Shown: positions 38,301-48,771, counted from the first letter of the stretch. The stretch is 64,000 bases of DNA from Orbilia blumenaviensis (GCA_036872755.1 JAVHNS010000004.1:3224001-3288000), one strand, 5' to 3'. The notes: generated from the sequence alone by a model not told the origin. Numbers and translations: made by a program.

Positions 38301-41300
38301 CCACTTCTCGCCGAGAAGCCAAAGACTAGAAAGCTAGAAAAGGAGCACTCTCCACGACGGGTATTCAAGGAACAATCTCCACGACGGGTAGCCAAAGAGC
38401 AATCTCCACGACGGTTACTGAAGGAACAATCCCCACGGCGATTAGCGAGAGAGCCATCTCCCCGACGGGTAATGAAGGAACAATCTCCACGACGAACAGC
38501 TAGAGAACGGTCTCCTCGAAGAGTAGTAAAGGAACGGTCTCCCATCAGGCTAGTAAAAGAACCGTCTCCAAGTAGGCCTGTAAATGTTCCATCCCCCAGA
38601 GAGCCGGAAAAGGCCCCAGCCACTACAGAGGCCAAACTTTCATATCCATCAACGCCCGAGGTTATGGCATCCCCTGCAACGCTCGAAAGACGACCATCAT
38701 CAATTTTCCCGCAAGCGCCTGAAATTCCTGCAGTAGCTGTGAAGCCTGAGACCCCACCGAAACGTCACCGGAAGCGAGAGCGTAGGCGTAAACAGCCTAT
38801 CCGAGCTTCTCCCTCCCCTCGGCAGGACTCCCTACCACAATTCAAAGTTCCTACTGCAAAGAAGGTCTCTCGGCCTCGCCGCCGCACTCGTCTACCCGGG
38901 TTTGCTGGTAGCAATACTCTCCAGCCTAGACATCGAGCTGAAAAGCCCCGTGAAACTACTGATCAGCTTGATGTTCCCTCCTCCAGAGGTCTACTTTTTG
39001 ATGAAGCCGTTCCAGAAGCCAAAGACCCACGATATGTTCCTGAATACATTCAACCATCTCCTTCATTTGAACAATCTACCCCAGACTCATTCCTCCTGCC
39101 AGAAGTATCTCCTGAACAACGTCGCTATGAAGTTGAACTGGAACGCGCAGCCCGTTTTGACCGCGAGCAGCGTGCACTTGATGAACTTGAGCAGCGAGAT
39201 GAAGAGGCCGCAGCCAAAGAGCGAGAAAGGTTATATCTGCTTTACCGTGAACAGGTTGATCGATATGAACGGGAGCAAAGGCGCCTCGATGAGATGGACG
39301 ATAAGGAGCGACACGACAATGACATTTTCCTCTATCAGCAATACTTGGTTCAACGAGAACAGGACAATAGATATGAGAGGGAAATTGAGCTCCGTGAGAA
39401 GAACCGCAAGGAGGACATGGTCGTGGCTATTGAGAGGAAGAAAGAGGCTGAACGCAGAAAGCGCGAAGAGTACGAAGAGGAACGCCGACGCCAGGAGGAA
39501 GATCAAAGAAGGGAATACGAACTTGCCCTACAACGAGCTGCCTTTTTGGAGCGAGAACTGCGACGAAAGGAAGAAATACGGCGACTTGTGTCAGAACTCC
39601 AAAGACGAGAAGCTGAACGTGCTGAAATCGTGGAGCAACAAAGAATCATCGAAGAACAGCGCCAGGCCGAAATTCAGAGACTCGCAGAAGAGATCCAAAG
39701 GCGCGAAGTAGAACGTATCGCAATCTTGGAAAGCAAGGAGATCGCTGACCAGCAACGAAAAGACGAGATTCAGAGGTTGGCCTCCGAGATCCACAAACGA
39801 GAACTCGACCATGCAATCCTTCTTGAGCGGATAGAGGACAAGGAGCGGGTCAAAGAATCAGTTCGTCGCGAAGAACTTGAACGCGAAATTATTGAAGCAA
39901 GAGAGCTGCAAACCGCCCTTGAGAATCAACGTACGATCGACCGCAATGTTGAGGAAGAAAGCCGACGACGACGGTTGGAAGAAGCCAGGATCCTAGCGGA
40001 GATGACCGAATCAATCGATGGTTCCGATGTTGAGTCTGACCGCGACTCCGTTGAAGGTATCGATAATGCTCCCGAATCTAACCGTTTCTCATACTACTAC
40101 GACAAAGCCTCGCTATTCCACGTTTCTTCATATGCAGGCTCAGTACGTTCTTCTGTGTCATCGAGACATTCTGACCTCCCTCGTTCTATTGTTCAACGAC
40201 CGTCGCATGAGAGCTTGCTATCAATCGCATGGGCTGGACATCGTCAGGCGGAAAGCAACAAACGAGACTCGCTAGCTAGCTTAGTATCGTGGTCCGATGA
40301 TGGGACTCCAACCACTGGTCAAGATGACTTTGACTCCGATGGATCGGAAAGTATACGCGCGGGGCCAAATCCCCCTGAAACCCCACAAATACCAATTCAG
40401 GGACGGCATGAACTATCGGAAAGGGATTCGGAATCAATAAACAGTGACTACATTCAATATCCGACCGCACAAGGTATGATAAATATATTACATCACGTCT
40501 TCAATGCGCCTGTACTAATCCTCTCGATGCAGAACCTTTGCTAGGGCTTGGGATTTTCACGGGATCAATAATTTACGATAAAGATGGAAACCCTATTGCT
40601 GACAAAGTTTACGATAAAGACGGAAATCTTGTTGAAGTCGAAAGTGAACCCACCGTTGGCCCTATCGATGTCCGTGAACAAATTGAGGCTTCCGAACAAC
40701 CTGCTTCGCCTGAAGAACGCCGCCATACACCGGAGCCCGAGGCCATAGAAGAATTTTTCCTGATACCTCTCCCAGCGTCGCCCCTGGCTTCTCCAATCCT
40801 TGTGCCGCAGTACAACCTATGGACCCCGCATCTAATTCCCCTACCAATATCGTCGCCGGTTTTGTCCGCCACTCCATTGGATACCGAGCCGTCATCTATT
40901 TGTCTACCAGCATTATCGCCCCGCACCCCTGCCGATAGGGAATTACCAGAAAATTTCCCCGCGATAAGCTATATTCCAGAGATCTCTATTCCTTGCAAAC
41001 CGGAAATAACTGCTCCAGGGTCCCCGCGCACGCCTATCGATGCACCCCTGGATGTTGAATTAGACAATGCTTTGCCTGGGCCACTACAAGAAGACCACGT
41101 ACCAGAAGCGATAAATACCCCTGTCTGGGAACAGACCATCCGCAGCCGTGCTTCCTCTCCCGCTTCTATTTATCTGGACCATATTGCCCGAGATCCAAGT
41201 CAATTACCATCCTCCGATGCTGGCTCAGAATATACCGCCCATCCTCGGGATGCCGAAGTAGAAGAGACCCAGCCACAGATTGAAGATGCAGCTCACGATT

Positions 41301-44300
41301 TGCCACCGTTCCCCCCTTCGAGCATTGTTCCTTCACTGGACGAGCCGATTACCCATCTTCTTGAAGTCCCACAGCTTGTCCTCCCGACTAGTAGGGCAGC
41401 ATCAACTGACGATTGGGAAGATGAAATGGAGGTTGGATCGCGCCCGGTATTCGACTTCGACGACTTCGAAGAATGCCTCCCAGACAGCGATAGCGAAGGG
41501 TATGAGGAAATTGACAATATGTTTGCGCCGCCCTCTATCGTGCCCAGGCTTCCGGAATCAAGAGTATCCTCTATGTATTCCCTTTACGATGCCTATATGT
41601 CTGCCCCCAAAACCATTGAGGTGGATCCATTACCAGAAGACAGCGATGATGAAGGAAGCCTGGATATAGAGCAACTTGGACGAGGAATCTGGGATACAGT
41701 TTGTTCGCTCCCAGACTCTCAGCTAGAATCCGTCTACTCCGTTCCGCGAAGCACACACACTGAGGAGCCACACAATTTCCAATTACCATCTCCTCGCTCC
41801 GAAGGCAGCATAGAAAGCCTTTTCGTGCCGAAGGTAAGGGGCAGTATTGCATCTTTGCCACCTACTGCCGATAGCTCGGAGTACCAAGCCAGCGAGAGCA
41901 TTCCCCAGCCCCGCGCATTTGACGACACGTTACCGCCGCCGCCAACGCAGTCGCTCTACTCAGAAGCTACGACAATTCGGCAGCCCCGCAAAGCGATCAG
42001 CCAAGCAGGTTTCGACACACAGCTGCCTGCTTCGAGGGCTACTTCTGAATATGAAGATCCTAACAGTAATAGAGAGAACAACTTCCTTCAGAATCTACCG
42101 GCTTTGTACGATGACAACGACTCGTTGCGCTCTCTGAAACAGTCCCATACCCCCCGCTTAGCTGTTGACGTAACTCAGATTCCAAACTCAGGCAGAACCT
42201 CGCCGTACGCTGAGTCCCTAGCCCTTGCGCGCAGCCTTTTCGGAGATATCCCTGGCCTCCCTCAAAGCGATGACTTCTCTTCAACATCTCGTCTGCCCGC
42301 CGACCGGGGCCATTACGTTTATGGGCTGCCACTCAGCAGACAGTCATCAATCTTTCTACAGGAGGCGCCAGAATACCCAACCCGTTTGGAGAGAGAAGAT
42401 ACCCCATGGCTCGACGACAATGAGAGCAGACCCTCTTCTTCACATACGATCAGAGCTGCTAGCCCCCCGCATCAAACTGATGTCCAGCTACCTATCAGCA
42501 GACAGTCATCTCTTTATCTGCGTCAAACTGTGGCTCTTCCAACTCGACAACTTGAAACCCGAGAAGAAGCACCTATCTACCTTCCAGAAAGCCGACCGAC
42601 AACCTCGCACACATATCGACATCCAGCCAATAATTACGATGGTCGAGACTTGCCGCTAAGTAGAAGTTCGTCTGCTTACTTTGAAGGAGCTGTTATCCCG
42701 TCGTTTGGATTACCAGAGCAACTAGCACCGGAATGTCTTCCCGAGAGCCGACCGACAACTTCACACATGCATTATGTCCAAGATCGTCACCAAGACCGAG
42801 ATTTACCATTGAGTAGGGCATCTTCATTTTATCACGCAGATGAGGAATCAGAACAAATACCCCTGCCGTTCTCGGAATCAAAGGCACCTCGCGATCTTCC
42901 AGACAGTCGGCCATCAACATCATACGTTCTAGCATCTCCTCCAGGGCTTGATCCATACCCTCAACTACCACTCACCCGCTCCGCCACGCCGAGAAGGACA
43001 GCAAATGACGACGACGACGAAGAAGCTGACCCAACTCCACGCCCATCGCCACGCCAAGTACCTCGTACTGTTTCTAGTTTAGATTTGCACATTGGGCTCC
43101 CCTTGCCAATAACCCAGCATCCATCTGTGTCGAGTCTTCGCGAAAAGGAATTACCTGTAGAACAGAGTCGTGACCTTCCAGAAAGTCTCCCAACATCACA
43201 CTCCTCAGCTGCTCCAACGCCACTCCCCTCCCAGACTGCAGTCCTCGAGACACCTATCGCTGCAGAAAGCCCGGAGATCTCACCGTTAATTGGTAAGTTT
43301 TCTATAAAATTGCAACCGCTTGATAGACAACTGATTGGCTCACGTTTTCAAGGCCCGCCTTCCAATGCGTCACCATCCCTGCCGGAGCCCAGCACTAAAA
43401 ATGCCTTGGCGAGTAAGTGGCCTGCCCAGCCCCACCATTTTTTTGGTCGCTATCCTTTTGGGTTAGCGGAAAATGAAGTCCCCGTCAACCCGACACAAGT
43501 CTACATTTCTAACCAATCTTTCCTTTCCTTATCAATAGTCGTCCCACGCGCGGCCATCGAGCCCGCCAAAGAGGGCAAACCCGCGGACAGTTTACGAGTT
43601 CCAGGAACATCGCGCAACTCCAATTCCATCGCGCCGAACGAAATCGAAGAGCCTGGAGACACGCCCCGCCACGTATCTGTATCCCCGCTTTCAACCCAAT
43701 CCTCATTCCGCCAGAGGCGACAGCCTTCCGGGTCCCAACGATCAAGACAACATCACCGCATCTCTATCCAAGAGTACGCCCAGGGATCACTTGACATCGC
43801 CACATCTCAAAACGAAGCTCTAGCAGCAGCCGGTATCGACGTCCACTTTGACCAAGAGAACGGAACCGTCGAAGTTTCCTGGTCGGAAGAACGGTTTGGG
43901 GAAGCTCCGACCGTTGATATCAGCGTTTACTACCCCGGTGACACCGACGGCTCGATCGACGGCAGCGACATTTCACGCCCCTCGAGTGTTGCCCCTTCCC
44001 CGGCCTTCAACAATTACAGCCTCGAAGACAAACCGCAGCCAGTTGAAGCCAGCACACGTGGCGACGACCGCGATCTCTTCTTTTCACCAGAACTTGGACC
44101 CACCGACCTTCCCGTGCCGGCTCCACCCGTAGAGCGGCCAATCAACCGTAATCTCTTCCCAGCGGCGCAACCAAGCAACCGTGGCATCGGGCTCGGTATC
44201 GAAGGCCTTGATACACCATATAGAGAAAAGCCACAGGTCCCGCCCAAGCCAAAGGTCACCAAATCCAGTTCTTTACCCAATAGAAGACTGCCCCTCCCAG

Positions 44301-46903
44301 CTCTCTCCATACCCCCAGCAGCCGAAAGTATCTACTCTGCGGTATCATCTGCCCGGTCGTCAACAATATCACTCTCTGGTGTTAGCTCAGTGTCACCCCT
44401 CGAACCAGGCGTTGAGTTACCCCCACCGTCTCCGATCCAGCAACTGCCGCCGCTCGTACGACCCTCCCCGATACAAGCTACACGTCGTCCGACTATCCGC
44501 CGCGATACTTTTACAGAAGCAGACAACAAAGCGCTTTCGTTACTCTTCTCAACAGGCGCTTCCACGGGTGCTTCAGCAGGCACGACTCCAACCCCGACGC
44601 AGAAAGCCCCGCAACCTCTTTCTCAGTATTTCCAGAAGAAGTCGAACCCGACAACTCCAACGCCTGGACCGTCCCAGTCCCGCCGCCAAACCCCACGATC
44701 ACGAGGTTCAACAGGTAGACGAAGCATCAATACCGTCCAAGGAGCCTATCCATCTCCTGAAACGTCCCCTGAGCTTGCTCCGCTGTCCAAGTCTCCTGAT
44801 ACTACGAAAACTACGCCTCGTCTTCGTCGTCCTTCTACTTCAACTGGCTCCGCCGGTCGTGGCTCCGGTAGACGGTATACTTCAATCGGAGCAGATCTCA
44901 GACCGCTAAAAGAGGGTGTTGCCATTATTCCTTCTGGGAGTTCGTCGAATACTACGCCTCGGCCCGGTAGCCCTAAAGCGACGCCGCCAATTTTGACAAT
45001 TCTTAAAAAGCGAGGAACCATGGACACACGGGAAGAGTTTAGATCCAACACGGAGGGTAGCATGTCAACGATAACCTCGCCAACGCCCGCCCCCAGATCC
45101 AGGAACCAAGGTCCAAACACTCGTGCCCGCGCAGCGTCTAGTACTAGCACTCCAAATACAGTGACCACCGCCAGTACAGCATTCCGGTTCGAAAGTCCTC
45201 CAGCTCCCGGCGCTTCAAGAAAAGGAAAAGAAAGAGCGGCGGAGTACGACAACAAGGAGGTTTTCGTAAGTGTCCCATATATCTGGCAAACACAAAACAC
45301 AACGATGCTAACAAATGTAAATTACACGCAGGAGGCATATGGCAATACTACTGCTGTCCCAATCTCGCCAGAGCGACCAATTAGTGTCAATCTTCGCAAA
45401 CGGCAGTCTATGCAGATGTTAGATCTCGAGACACGGATACGATCCCTGAATGAGCAAAACTCGCACCTATCTGGAGAGTTGGCACGATTACAACATGACT
45501 CCAACTCGTCGCAGAAGAAAATGGAGGCTGTCGTCTACAAACACCTACAGGAGCGATCTGCCCTTGTCGAGGCTCTCGAGATACGATCTTTAGCAGTTAA
45601 CGAACGTGAAAGCCAAATTGAGACTTTGAAGAAGAATCTGGAATGGTACAAACAAGAGGATGACAACTTGACGCAGCAGCTTCGACAGCTGAGAATGAAC
45701 AACGAACAACTTATAGCTACTGAGGCTGCCCAACGACAACAGTACGAGAGGAAGAGGGAGCAACTCCACAACCTATCTCAACAGCACTCTGACCTTCAAG
45801 AACAATACACCGCACTGAGCTCCGGCCTGAACGATATTATTAATCAGCAGGTCGCCACTGTGACAAAGGCCAAAGACACAGAGATCGAAAAACTCAAGCA
45901 GGAACTTGCAACAGCAAAGAGCAACGCAAGCAAACTTCAAGTCAAGTTGAACGCTATGAATCGATATATCGATGCCAAAGATGAAGTTTTCTTTGCCAGA
46001 TCCTGCGGACACCTATTCAACGCCGTCCAGCAATGGTGTGTCAAATTCTCGAAGTTCTCCGACACGGCCACTTGTGTCGACTTCGACGCCATCAGAGACG
46101 AGAGTGTCAAAGATCTAATAGAGAGCGTTGTGCTTGATGGAAGCGATGTTCGAGCGATGCTTCGCGACCGCGTTAAGAGAAGAGAAATTTTTATGGCTAT
46201 GACAATGTCTTTGATTTGGGAATTGGTATTCTGCCGTTACATGTTCGGATTGGACGGAGATGAAAGAAAGAAGCTCAAGTCATTAGAAGAAAAACTCAAT
46301 GAAGTTGGTATGTATACATTCCGTCCAGTGTCTGATTTAGACGAAGCTAACTCCAAGTTTTCAACAGGCCCACCAGCCGCGGTTCATATGTGGCGTGCGA
46401 CGACCTTACAGCTACTATCACAACGACGCAGCTTCCGAGCTGCTCTACCAGCTGCCACCGAGCCAGTCATCCAAGAGATATACCGTGCGCTATATGGCCT
46501 GCTGCCTCCACCAACTCACCTTCAGCAGCAGGTTATTGATTCACTTCGCACTGTGGTTAATCTCGCCGTTACTTTATCCATTGACATGCGTACCCAGCGT
46601 GCCGAATACTTCATGTGGGAAGCCCCCGACAACAGCATTGGCAAGCCCGTAGACTTCGTCTCCTTGCGCATGAACAACAGGGGCAACGAAGGATTGACTA
46701 ATGAGCAACTTGAAAAAATGGGAGCGATGGTCAGGGTTGTTTTGTTTCCTTTAGTGACGAAGAGAGGTGATGAAAATGGAGATGGATATGATGTGGAAAC
46801 CGTTATTGCGCCAATGCAGGTTCTTGTTAGCAGGCGTCCGACCAGCACAATCAGTGCGAGTTCATCGAAAAGGGTTAAGCTAGATCAACGAACGTCTCGT
46901 TAA
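7636..46903 (+). CDS. giant repeat-rich coiled-coil protein, Leashin/'involucrin repeat protein'-like candidate
   Basis: One locus is modelled as eight exons: 7636-11271, 11789-26369, 26434-40473, 40533-43292, 43353-43412, 43539-45265, 45332-46307 and 46368-46903, giving about 12,771 residues. The last six introns have good GT/AG sites and matching phase; the first is uncertain. Order along the protein: Ser/Pro-rich disordered head (1-1210), GRGGPPPP array (~1435-1680), Arg/Glu/Ala helix (~1760-3330), acidic Pro-rich stretch, RS/HRE-rich stretch (~5480-5690), LPxS repeats (~6180-8390), FFDVFP repeats (~9270-9470), SPRR array (~10040-10125), second charged coil (~10300-10600), more LPxS repeats, C-terminal coil (~12290-12480) and helical C-terminal domain (~12480-12750). 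Known: Leashin tethers Woronin bodies to cortex and septum and is a giant with a variable repetitive middle. Inferred: a similar cytoskeletal or tether role. No catalytic motif or clear transmembrane segment is seen. Confidence 0.7.
11272..11788 (+). other. uncertain junction: first intron or end of a short isoform
   Basis: The first reading frame stops at 11296-11298. The second large frame opens downstream but has no credible start: its only early ATG (11603) gives a T-rich hydrophobic leader, and the next methionine lies in the GRGG array. One phase-0 solution is donor CAG|GTTAAC at 11272 and acceptor CCGCAG|TTC at 11789 (517 nt). The nearest good branch site (GCTAAT, ~11712) instead points to acceptor ACGTAG at 11739, which would need a phase-2 donor I cannot find. 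The tract is T-rich like a 3' untranslated region, so premature termination giving a ~1,220-residue product is also possible. Confidence 0.45.
12451..13200 (+). repeat. GRGGPPPP tandem array inside the giant gene
   Basis: About fifteen copies of a 24-36 base unit encode MGRGGPPPP variants between 12451 and 12860. They are followed by looser YGRGQPPPQ and GRGRGEPP copies to about 13200. RGG/PPPP motifs typically bind RNA, SH3, WW or profilin-type partners; which applies here is unknown. Copy number is likely to vary between strains. Confidence 0.85.
13411..18130 (+). repeat. Arg/Glu/Ala-rich long helix made of nested short repeats
   Basis: Roughly 1,560 residues are dominated by AEEAR-type words, consistent with a very long single alpha-helix or coiled coil. 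Several nested tandem repeats are visible. A near-identical ~100-base segment lies at about 13947 and again 117 bases later. EEAEARRREA (30 bases) repeats about four times at 14306-14425. RYEEEQA-type words fill 15170-15500. A 48-base unit encoding REIEEQERIAAEA-like words repeats about five times at 17518-17735. Three Ala-rich interruptions break the helix near 14430, 15860 and 17360. Confidence 0.85.
24560..25240 (+). repeat. His/Arg/Ser-rich (RS- and HRE-like) stretch of the giant protein
   Basis: The frame encodes repeated HKEHKEHREH, HREHRERR and SSHRHRRHHS words mixed with RS dipeptides. It is a highly basic, His-rich segment between acidic neighbours. It could bind acidic partners, RNA or metal, or be a kinase target; none of this is shown by the sequence itself. 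Confidence 0.7.
26370..26433 (+). other. intron, 64 nt
   Basis: Donor TTG|GTATGA, branch site TCTAACA and acceptor AAATAG|AAC. Phase 1: the split codon becomes GAA. It joins two reading frames of about 14 kb each without loss of frame, and the downstream frame is open immediately after the acceptor. Confidence 0.85.
26760..33350 (+). repeat. LPxS(R) degenerate repeat block A
   Basis: Dozens of degenerate copies of LP-x-S, often LPxSRPxTP or LPxSPxS, occur every 20-50 residues in an acidic, hydrophobic-spotted background. Examples are LPISRPVTP, LPLSRPQTP, LPESRPVTP and LPVSRPVSR. A tight five-copy SPLPA microrepeat lies at about 32360-32450. The spacing and the constant Leu-Pro-Ser core suggest an array of docking motifs or an elastic linker. 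Confidence 0.75.
36021..36640 (+). repeat. FFD(V/I)FP repeat, four copies
   Basis: SFFDVFP-like words at about 36030, 36213, 36378 and 36527 are each followed by a P(K)AKxPxTE stretch; copies 2 to 4 are preceded by LKN(V/A)SFFD. The unit is about 50-60 residues. The aromatic core is strongly conserved while the linkers drift, which is what selection on a short binding motif would produce. Confidence 0.8.
38341..38592 (+). repeat. 30-base minisatellite encoding SPRR decapeptides
   Basis: About nine head-to-tail units encode KEQSPRR(V/L)xx and KERSPRR variants. Each copy carries an SPRR/SPxR site, the usual preference of proline-directed and SR-type kinases. The surrounding 37200-38300 region has looser SPxRR and RSxSPxR words of the same flavour. 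Confidence 0.85.
39121..40005 (+). other. second charged coiled-coil block of the giant protein
   Basis: About 295 residues rich in Arg, Glu and Gln, with words such as YEREQRRLDEMD and RREVERIAILE, predicted by eye to be a continuous charged helix. It separates the basic SPRR region from the second LPxS block. Confidence 0.75.
40474..40532 (+). other. intron, 59 nt
   Basis: Donor AAG|GTATGA, branch site TACTAAT and acceptor GATGCAG|AAC. Phase 1; the split codon becomes GAA, restoring an open frame that continues to 46903. The new exon opens with two tandem YDKDGN words. Confidence 0.87.
40760..43250 (+). repeat. LPxS(R) degenerate repeat block B
   Basis: The same LP-x-S-R core returns after a ~7 kb interruption, for example LPLSRQSS, LPISRQSS, LPLSRSSS, LPESRPTTSH and LPDSRPSTS. 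Several units share the longer form LPxSRxSSxYxxxA followed by a second LPESRPTTSH, giving a two-part repeat of about 45-50 residues. Confidence 0.75.
43293..43352 (+). other. in-frame intron, 60 nt
   Basis: Donor TTG|GTAAGT, candidate branch CTGAT and acceptor TTTTCAAG|GCC, phase 1. The length is a multiple of three and has no stop, so retention would insert 20 residues. Confidence 0.75.
43413..43538 (+). other. in-frame intron, 126 nt
   Basis: Donor CGA|GTAAGT, branch TTTCTAACC and acceptor ATCAATAG|TCG, phase 1. The length is a multiple of three without a stop, so retention would insert 42 residues. It leaves a 60-base exon between it and the previous intron. Confidence 0.75.
45266..45331 (+). 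other. in-frame intron, 66 nt
   Basis: Donor TTC|GTAAGT, branch TGCTAACA and acceptor ACGCAG|GAG, phase 0. No stop and a multiple of three, so retention would add 22 residues just before the C-terminal coiled coil. Confidence 0.8.
45386..46860 (+). other. C-terminal coiled coil and conserved helical domain of the giant protein
   Basis: About 190 residues of heptad-like sequence (45386-45960) lead into a ~270-residue helical domain containing FSKFSD, DRVKRREIFMAM, YMFGLDGDERKKLKSLE, MWRATTLQLLSQRR, YGLLPPP and VRVVLFPLVTKRGDENG. I recall the same series of words at the C-terminus of many uncharacterised Pezizomycotina proteins, some misnamed polycystin channels. It has no transmembrane segment. 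It is the best-conserved part of this product and its function is not known to me. Confidence 0.75.
46308..46367 (+). other. in-frame intron, 60 nt
   Basis: Donor TTG|GTATGT, branch AGCTAACT and acceptor TCAACAG|GCC, phase 1. Removing it joins LNEVG to PPAAVHMWRATT, which matches the continuous sequence I recall in related fungal domains, so splicing is very likely despite the open frame. Confidence 0.85.
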
Positions 46904-47664
46904 GATTTGTACTAGTTGAACGATTTGGGTTGTTTTCTGTTCTTGTATCATCTTTTATTTTTCGTACAAATACTTCCACGCCTTTCTGTATTTTATTATC
47001 TTTTGCATTGGTATTAGCGCGCATTATTTTTTTGTTTTTTGTTTCTTGGTTGTTTGCATTTTAGCATAGCATGGCATACATACATGGATGAGCGAATGTT
47101 TGGAAAGTCAGTGGATGACTTGTATGACTTTTCCAGATTATCATTACTACAACTACAACTACAACTATTATCATTTATAGCACATCAATTTCAATATCAC
47201 TTATACCATGATATCCAATCTTCCACTGTTCACTAGTTACTTCAATCTACAGGACAATATTGTATAGCCATCTCTATCCCCGCCAGTGACTTTGAGACTA
47301 TCAAGTCTTCCAGAGCTATGACGTAGAAGGAAAAGCTGCCAAGCAGAGACGTCACACACAACACAGTCCAGCCGACTTAGCGAATTTCAAAAACCCTGGC
47401 GCTGACATTATTGCGCATCCAATGGTTATTATATACTTGGGGACAAACAGTTGGCCATGCATATCTGCCACGAGGGAGCCCAAATGCGACCCTTTGCGCC
47501 GCCATCATAGCCCTTTTTCTTTAAACGAAAAAATCGAACTGGTCATCGTCTAAGTCGCGAGATACAGAGTTTCTCTTAATTCCATTCTCTATTCCAAGTC
47601 ATTACTCCAAAAGCCCAGCCTCACCCGATATCACAGGTGGATTCCGGCGCCCCGCATCAAAATT
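46904..47664. other. 3' region of the giant gene and promoter of the next gene
   Basis: T-rich sequence follows the stop (46930-47050), with several ACAACT repeats near 47147-47166. No gene is seen. The last ~150 bases are the likely promoter and leader of the membrane protein gene starting at 47665. Confidence 0.5.
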
Positions 47665-48771
47665 ATGTCCGCTCTCATAGGCTCCCTAGGCGGGCTCGGG
47701 CTACTGCTCAACAACTACACCGCAAGTTCATTGAATTTGTTCTTTTTCTGGATGACATGGACGACGTTGATCATGTCACACCCGCCGCTACGAGTTGAAC
47801 TTATTGCGACATTCTTCGCTCGCTTCATCTTCTTTCTCGTTCCAGCTCTAATATTCACACTGTTTGACAACTTGCTACCATCCCTCGCAGGGAAAGAACC
47901 ATATGTCAAATCAGCTTCACGTAAAAGCGTTTCAGTACCGACTGGGAGAGGCAAAAAGAAGAATCTACAAATTAGCAATGCCAACCGTGGCACGTTGTTC
48001 GCAATATTTATGAGTGTGGGGAATATAATGCTGGGAATTGGCGTGCAGGCTATTCTTGAATATATCGTTGTTGATGTATTTGGAAGACCGAGGTTGCTGA
48101 GGATATCCTCTACTTTCCCTTATCCGTGGGATATGGCGAAGGGAGCTGCTTATGCGATGATTTTGCGGGAGGTACGTATCTTTATGTATACGCCCCCCAT
48201 AACACTTTTCGTACTCATGCATATATGATCATATTAACTAACCTTTTGGCGAATGTACTTACATCAGATAATGATATACTACCCACATCGCCATATTCAC
48301 CAGAATCCCAAATCGCTTTTGCGCAGCACCCACGTCCACCGAAGACCAACGACCTCATCTCTCAATCTCACAAGCACAACACCAATCGACTATCTTCTCT
48401 TGCAATTCCTGCCAGTCTATCTCCCTAGCATCATGCTCTCATTCCACCTCCTAACTTACGTCGGCTTTGTAGCCGTCACATCCCTCATCGATGTCATCTG
48501 CTACAGTCAATACGAATACCTTCCCAAAGCATTCTTTGTCGGAAGGATCGCACGACGGGTCAGAGGACATGACGAAAGTGGTGGTAAGGGTGGTTATGGC
48601 TGGCTCGGATTATTGGATTGGTTACACGGAACAGAGCTTCGTTGGAATCAGGGAGGGGTTATGGGTGTTGGAGGTGGCGGGGAAGATGGCGAGGGGTTTA
48701 CGCAGGCAGTTAGACGCGGGGTTAGGACTAGGAGGCCGACTAGAAAGGCTAGACATTCGGATGATTATTAA
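47665..48771 (+). CDS. sterol desaturase / fatty-acid hydroxylase superfamily membrane protein
   Basis: Two exons (47665-48171 and 48268-48771) flank a 96-nt intron: GTACGT donor, ACTAACC branch, CATCAG acceptor, phase 0. They encode 336 residues. The N-terminal half holds several hydrophobic segments, including SSLNLFFFWMTWTTLIMSHPP, typical of a fungal branch of the sterol desaturase family that is usually 330-350 residues long. Across the splice, MILREIMIYYPHRHIHQNPKS matches the first His-box region, and LLQFLPVYLPSIML plus FHLLTYVGFVAV the following membrane hairpin. The C-terminus keeps the GLLDWLHGT word. Several His positions seem altered (STHVHRR where relatives have HxxxxH), so catalytic competence is doubtful. 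Likely location is the endoplasmic reticulum. The substrate is unknown; family members use di-iron centres to oxidise sterols or lipids. Confidence 0.8.

Noticed and set aside
38341..38592. CRISPR-like array
   Set aside because: The 30-base units are contiguous without unique spacers and encode an in-frame decapeptide in a eukaryotic gene.
43900..44900. Minus-strand and shifted open frames over exon 6 of the giant gene
   Set aside because: They are shadows of the Ser/Pro/Thr-rich main frame, which has intron evidence on both sides.
45960..46903. Polycystin-type cation channel
   Set aside because: Relatives of this domain are sometimes labelled so, but no transmembrane segments or pore motifs are present.
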